A stretch of DNA of 64,000 nucleotides from Solen grandis (lineage: Eukaryota; Mollusca; Bivalvia; Adapedonta; Solenidae), in NCBI GenBank assembly GCA_021229015.1, contig CM037782.1:41841226-41905225 (forward strand), given 5' to 3'. Below the pieces are notes generated by a model, which saw only the letters and a program-made list of their open reading frames with translations, had not been told where the DNA came from and made no database searches. The position numbers were made by a program, and so were the translations under genes. Within the stretch, counting starts at the first letter, position 1. Each line of letters starts with the position of its first letter. Positions 58,460 through 64,000 of this stretch are shown here, in pieces.

Positions 58460-60360
58460 GAGATTCCAGTAGGATACCTGTTTGCTATAAACAGTAGGCA
58501 AGACAAATACCACTGAATATTGTTATTCTTTGTATGATGTCATCCCAAGTGATCATTTTAGTGGCAGATATACCAAACATATCTTCAAGCAAATATTTCA
58601 CGCTAAATAATGAAAACGTGGTATAGGATTTACAACCTGTTTTGTAAGCATATACCAAAGTAGCGTCGGATACTCACGACTGTCTATAACATCTGTCACC
58701 CGTGGGATACTTAGCTAGCACTTTATCGTTATAGGGGTATTTAAAAGAGGTACGTCGACCAATCCAAATGCTGGTTACACAAATGAGTGCTTTTTAGTTG
58801 GAGATTTAAAATCTGTAAGTAACACACTCCACTAATTACGTCACGCTGCGCTACCGTAAGTACGAAAGTTTCTATTGGTAAAAAAAAAAGATCCCCACTA
58901 CCTAGTGGGGCTTTGAATGGTGGCACGGCTTTTTAAATAATCGATAACAAGCGAATGCTAACTACTAATCCCACGGGCGATGAATGAAGTAACGGAATGG
59001 GCGCTCGTGGGTTTCCGACGCTGGTACCGGATATCAATGTCATGATCATGAATACCTTATTGTAAATGATTTTGTTTAACCTCTTGTCAATCTTATCTTT
59101 TCTTAATTTTGAAAGACATTGATGGACTAAATGAAACTTTTGTTGACTTTGTTTAATTGATTTATTATTCCAAGATGATGGTGGTTGCATAAATAATATG
59201 ATGTGGGTTTTTACGAGTATGTCTTGTTTTATTAAATATATTTTTAACATGTCTTGTTTTATCATAATTTCGTGAACATATTTTATTGAAATATATAATT
59301 TCTAGCCGATACAGAAAGCGACATCGAACTTAATATATTATAATAATTTGTATTATATATTAATAATCCCGTATGGCTCAGTCCATTAACGAGAAAAACT
59401 GAAGTGTGCGGGCGCCCGTTGCAAAGGTGAGAGGCTACTAAATAAGAATAGTGCTGTCGACATGCAAAGTGAATGTTGTTAGATAAATGATGATTATGTA
59501 TGATTAATATCATGAATGTTCGTATATGCATAAATATTTATATATATCGTTATTGTATAAAGATAATCGTATTAAATGAAAGGTAATATACTTAAACATA
59601 ATTACAATGCTATATTTCGTTATTTGACTTGTCTTTTCATTTTTGACTTTATCATTAGTTTTATGGGAGTGCTAACTTAAAAGTAAATAGTGCAGACCAT
59701 AATCAGACTGCACAGTTATGCAGGCCGATCTTGGTCTGTACTAGTTGCAAAGACAGTCACAATTGTCCACGTGATTGTAAGGGTCAATTGACACCATCTA
59801 TAAATGGAATGAATTTTGAATTTGTCAGTATAATGATATGGAAATCAAATATATGTATGCGTCGACATTTTACCAGTAAAAGCTTCCATTCATAGCGATA
59901 TTTCGAAAATTAATTTGGGCGTGCCAAGGCAAATGTTCTTGTATGTGAAAGCATATAATTGTTACATATAATGGCATCATGCAGACAGTTATATTAAATC
60001 CAGAAGGAGTATGACTGATGTGTTTGCACTGAGTTAGACAGTCAACAACACTGAGGCAAAACACGTTACTTCTGTCTGTAAATAACGCCTAAATGAAATG
60101 CGATACAACTTGTGAATAGTTCGTATATCGGAATATATGTCAGTTAATTGAATGCTTTTCGGTGGATTATAGGGAAATATTAGTGAATCAAAATTGGTAA
60201 TTCAAACAAATTCAAACAGTGAATATTACCATTTTTATAATTTTCAGTTTTGTAATGGACCCATTAAAAGACACTGTCGTATTTTTCAAAACATTTCAAT
60301 ATTGATTTCTACATTGAAATAAAAAAATTTCAAGAAATACCAAAAAAAAAAAAAATGTTG
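58460..60360. other. Intergenic; one dispersed-repeat fragment
   Basis: 59670-59775 reads GTGCTAACTTAAAAGTAAAT then GCAGACCATAATCAGACTGC and GATCTTGGTCTG, a fragment of a dispersed bivalve repeat with an internal stem (CAGACCA...TGGTCTG). No gene supported. Confidence 0.5.
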
Positions 60361-60375
60361 ATTACACGTTTTCTT

Positions 60376-61088
60376 GGCTGTGTGAAGTTGGCTCGACATA
60401 CGACATACAACATACGACATTCAACTTTCACTATTCACGACATTGGACATTCAGATTTTGAATGTCGCGGCACGACATTCACGACATTGGATATTCAGAT
60501 TTTGAATGTCGCGCACGACATTCACGACATTGGACATTCAGATTTTGAATGTCGCGGCACGACATTCACGACATTGGACATTCAGATTTTGAATGTCGCA
60601 CGCGACATATACGACATTGGACATTCAGATTTTGAATGTCGCGGCACGACATTCACGACATTGGACATTCAGATTTTGAATGTCGCACGCTACATTCTCG
60701 ACATTGGACATTCAGATTTTGAATGTCGCGGCACGACATTCGCGACATTGGACATTCAGATTTTGAATGTCGCACGCGACATTCACAACATAAGACATTC
60801 AGATTTTGAATGTCTGAATGTCCATTGTCGTGAATGTCGTGCCGCGACATTCAAAATCTGAATGTCCAATGTCGTGAATGTCGTGCGCGACATTCAAAAT
60901 CTGAATGTCCAATGTAATGTCGTGGAATGTCCAATGTCGTGAATGTCGCGTGCGACATTCAAAATCTGAATATCCAATGTCGTGAATGTCGTGCCGCGAC
61001 ATTCAAAATCTGAATGTCCAATGTCGTGAATAGTGAGAGTTGAATGTCGTATGTTGTATGTCGTATGTCGAGCCAACTTCACACAGCC
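60376..61088. mobile_element. Foldback (MULE-like) element with satellite-like arms
   Basis: Inverted ends start GGCTGTGTGAAGTTGGCTCG and pair over some 290 bp. Flanking 9-mers CGTTTTCTT (60367-60375) and CGTTTGCTT (61089-61097) match at 8 of 9, the target size of Mutator-like elements. The left arm is an array of nine 43/44-bp units starting at 60433, 60477, 60520, 60564, 60607, 60651, 60694, 60738 and 60781; the right arm holds fewer units in the opposite sense. Each unit contains GACATTCAGATTTTGAATGTC, itself an 8-bp stem with a 5-nt loop. The 87-bp pair is divisible by three, so long frames open on both strands; these are artefacts. No transposase. Confidence 0.88.
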
Positions 61089-61248
61089 CGTTTGCTTTGT
61101 GTACATTTATTGGACTATTTTTAGACCGAATAACGATTCATGCGACTTCGGTATTTGGGGCTCCCCACAGGGTAAACTTTATAATGAACTTAATAGCAAT
61201 GTGTAAAGGATCGCAGGAAGACATTAAATAAAAAGAAATGTTAGTTAC

Positions 61249-61324
61249 AGTGGAATATTATTTTTAATTCATCTCGTGAGGTTTACCCCTCATTTGGTGA
61301 ATTAAAAATGATATTCTAATGGAA
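61249..61324. mobile_element. Small palindromic MITE
   Basis: GTGGAATATTATTTTTAATTC on the left pairs with GAATTAAAAATGATATTCTAAT on the right (about 20 of 22), around an inner CTCGTGAGG / CCTCATTTGG stem. Total about 76 bp. Non-coding. Confidence 0.7.
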
Positions 61325-61423
61325 CCAACAATTATCCTACATATAATGCAACACGTACGTCTGATTTGTTACTATGTAAAACTGAATCAAACCTTGTATA
61401 AACACAAAACTAACTTTCATTCA

Positions 61424-61441
61424 GTGTGTGTGTGTGTGTGT
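61424..61441. repeat. (GT)n microsatellite
   Basis: Nine GT units within a GTGTGCGCG-rich stretch to about 61480. Confidence 0.9.
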
Positions 61442-61579
61442 CTACGCGTGTGTTTATTTGTGTATGCGCGTGCGCGAAACGCATGTATGTGCATGTGCGG
61501 AATACGTGTTCGTGATATGTTGTATTGTAGTGTTTATACCGAATCCTCTGACATGAGACACGTTTTTCTTTCTATTTAA

Positions 61580-64000
61580 TGCTCTTGATAAAAAAGGAAA
61601 AACAAAACGTCCTATCAGAAAACAAGGAACTAACATATACATGTAAATGAACCAGAAAAAGGCAATACACGGATACACGACAGAAAACAGTAGTTACCAC
61701 TGTTATAAATGGGCAATAGGACCAACTTGGTGCTTTAACCAGTCTTCAAAGGACCCAACCTCTCACTTCCTGAATGTTCTTCTCTAAAAGGGACAGTGTG
61801 ATTAAAAACAAAAATGATTTGTTATCGAATTTGAATACACCTTTTTTTATTTAGAATAGTTACTTAAAAATATGGCAATTGTATACACTCAGTTCCAGGA
61901 GACAGTGTGCACTTTTTAATTTCGAATATTCAATATTTAGCAAACATATCTATTTCAGTTTTTGCACAACATATCTCGTTTGTATTTGTCATCGATCTAG
62001 CCAAAAATCTACCTTGTGCAAATGCATGGAGAGATTTTCCGACTTTTTATCCAAATTTGGTACCGAAAAGGCTTTCAGGGAAAAAAAGTCGATGAAAATT
62101 CAAAGAAATGAAGTGCACACTTTCCTTTGAAACTGAGTTTACATTATCTCTAATTTTGTTTTCTTTACACCATGAATAGTTTCTACCTCTTCCGTGGAAG
62201 TTCTACCTATCATCTGTGAACGAGCTGCTTTAAAGTTTATGTGTGCAGTGAAGCTCCACAATACAACATGGTAGATCCCCCAGACAGTGTTCATTTTTTT
62301 ACCAAAAGCAATCATTTACAGAAACAAAAAAGAGATATAACAGACTATCAGATAGATTTCTACCAAACAAAACAAGTCGTCTGGTATTGATCATGGTAAA
62401 ACTCGTCATAAAAGGATTAAGAAAATGGTTGATAGCCTTATTTGCCCTTCTGATATAAAACTAAATACTCTCACGATTTGTCGTGTCAAATTAATGTCAA
62501 GGTTAGACCTCTTGAATATCAAAGATCAACTTAAGAATATGTACTATATGCAAATGTAGGTAACACATGACTTCCATCAAACAAAAGGATTTTGTTCTTG
62601 AATACGTCAGTCATGTGAATTAATATTTTGGGGAAAAACTTTCGAATAATGATATAAGGAGATAAAGAATTGGTGAGAATTTTCGTTTGACCTAGACATT
62701 CGACCAACAGATGTTTTAATATCAATTTAATTATATTTATATATGGCACTTCCAGATATGTTCAGGAAAAAAAGAGTCCTTTGTTCTTATCGCTACAGAT
62801 GTATATGCGCCAAATTGCGGGTTGATAAAAAAAAAACAAGTCTTCAATGAAAAGGAAACGTCCTAGATATTCCATACTGTCAGTTCAGTTTAATTTAATC
62901 AAGAAATTTCTAAGTCAGAGACGATGCTTCGTGATATTGATTTTTCGATTGAAATATAATGCATTTTCAAAACCAAGAAGATATGATGTTGGTAGCTGAC
63001 TGTTCTTGAGTTATAGTCTATCATATTAACCTAAATAATATAATTATATAACAAAACTGATTCATGAAATTAAAACAATGAAAATAAATAAACACAACAA
63101 TAGAAGACTAACATACACGACTACATAGTGGTACAATTTGAACCTTTTTTTTTTCTTTTTTTTTTTTTTTGGCGGGCGTGGGGTGGGGGATTACATTTCG
63201 TTCAGCAGTTGGCGTCTCTGATAAACAACAAAAATACCAAATATATCATAATCATCATATATGATAACTGATTTGAAACAACAGATGGGACTAGGGGCAT
63301 GTCTGGTTGAGGTGGACCGTATCAGATTCTAGTTGCACTTATTCGCAATTGTCTCTCTTAAATGCTAGACATATGTCCATGGGGTCAAAATAGAAAAAAT
63401 TATAGCTATAGCCTTAACTAGCTGAATGACCATTTAGATTTTCATAGACAGGAGTAAATGTCTGTATTTTTTCGGAGCGTCTGGTGTCCGACCTTCTCCT
63501 CAATCTTTGTCGAGTTAAGTCTGTGAATTTGAAAGGCTGGAAACGCTCAGATACAATAAGTATTGTTCGCCATCAGTTCTGAGACGAAGAGAATTAGTCG
63601 GGTTGTTTGATTCGTTAAACTAATAACAACGAAATCTGCATAAGACAGACATTATTTTAGTCACACAGCCATCAGGTAACAGACATGAAAAGTCACAACC
63701 AAACCAATCGAACTTAAAACATGTTAGCAAGATAGATATCAGTTACTTAAAATGACATTAGTGCAGTCCGAAGCACATTTCATTAAAAGTATTCGACTAT
63801 TGTCGTACTGTCTCTAATAGCTTTATACCTATCAATAATAAATAATTTTACCAATTTTAAAATCAAAGATCAGTTGATATAATAGTCTTACTTAAAATGA
63901 ATTGAAATATATTTACGTTTATCTAGTTACATTCTATACGATACGAGGTTAAAGTTTTCGTAATATATGCATTGACCTCAACTTTAAGGACTTTAATTGC
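61580..64000. other. Intergenic, no gene seen
   Basis: AT-rich sequence with scattered short frames (for example 61879-62130 +) lacking support. A T-rich and then G-rich run lies at 63146-63190. Confidence 0.45.

Noticed and set aside
60433..60800. CRISPR-like regular repeat spacing
   Set aside because: Units abut without unique spacers, are hairpins within a foldback transposon, and the genome is eukaryotic.
60355..61106. Long open frames (up to 168 codons) giving repeated DIGHSDFECRGT-like peptide on both strands
   Set aside because: The 87-bp higher-order repeat is a multiple of three and lacks stops in several frames, so open frames are a by-product of the array. No start context, and the element is a palindrome.

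Overview
Eukaryotic genomic DNA, AT-rich, almost certainly from a bivalve mollusc and probably a marine clam-like lineage. The evidence is the repeat content: tRNA-derived SINEs, dispersed elements ending in AGCTCACCTTGAGCA, CCCCCGCCGC or GTCGGGCGAC, and LINEs whose 3' end carries a GGCCGGAGGCC hairpin. Family recognition comes from memory and the species is not determined. There are no prokaryotic operons, CRISPR arrays or rRNA. A 100-N scaffold gap lies at 15760-15859.

Host genes are sparse. (1) At 935-2272 (+) are the last three exons of a gene with compatible splice phases; it ends in a CVLL CaaX box and may contain a degenerate TIR-like region. (2) At about 10100-8148 (-) is a compact four-exon model for an unrecognised protein of about 155 residues. 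It has a TATA box, and its second and third exons lie in a diverged tandem duplication. (3) At 15531-16245 (+) are remnants or exons of an unrecognised gene broken by the gap, with a decayed copy at 33540-34100. (4) At 37687-38922 (-) is an intact single-exon gene for a 411-residue protein with a C-terminal NHL-type beta-propeller and no RING or B-box.

Most of the rest is transposon history. From 17.3 to 25.6 kb a minus-strand LINE (ORF1, endonuclease, reverse transcriptase, C-terminal Cys/His motif) is split by a 1.26 kb TA-flanked Tigger/pogo-like element and by a 3.33 kb hAT element with a frameshifted ZNF862-like transposase. Both insertion points can be read to the base because the LINE reading frame resumes on the other side. 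Other LINE remnants lie at 26.7-27.35 (+), 29.1-31.28 (+), 46.3-49.45 (-, interrupted by a SINE with a 13-bp target duplication) and 53.3-54.17 kb (-, two 3' ends side by side). At least two tRNA-derived SINE families are scattered through the window. A cluster of four decayed tRNA-like units lies at 12.8-13.85 kb.

Other structures: a 713-bp foldback element at 60376-61088 with a 9-bp target duplication, whose arms are tandem arrays of alternating 43/44-bp hairpin units; several palindromic or terminal-inverted-repeat elements with internal tandem repeats (4.7-5.6, 40.8-42.1, 43.67-44.3, 54.7-55.1, 57.0-58.5 kb); long (AT)n tracts; and short Tigger-like MITEs. The remaining intergenic stretches show no gene that I can support.
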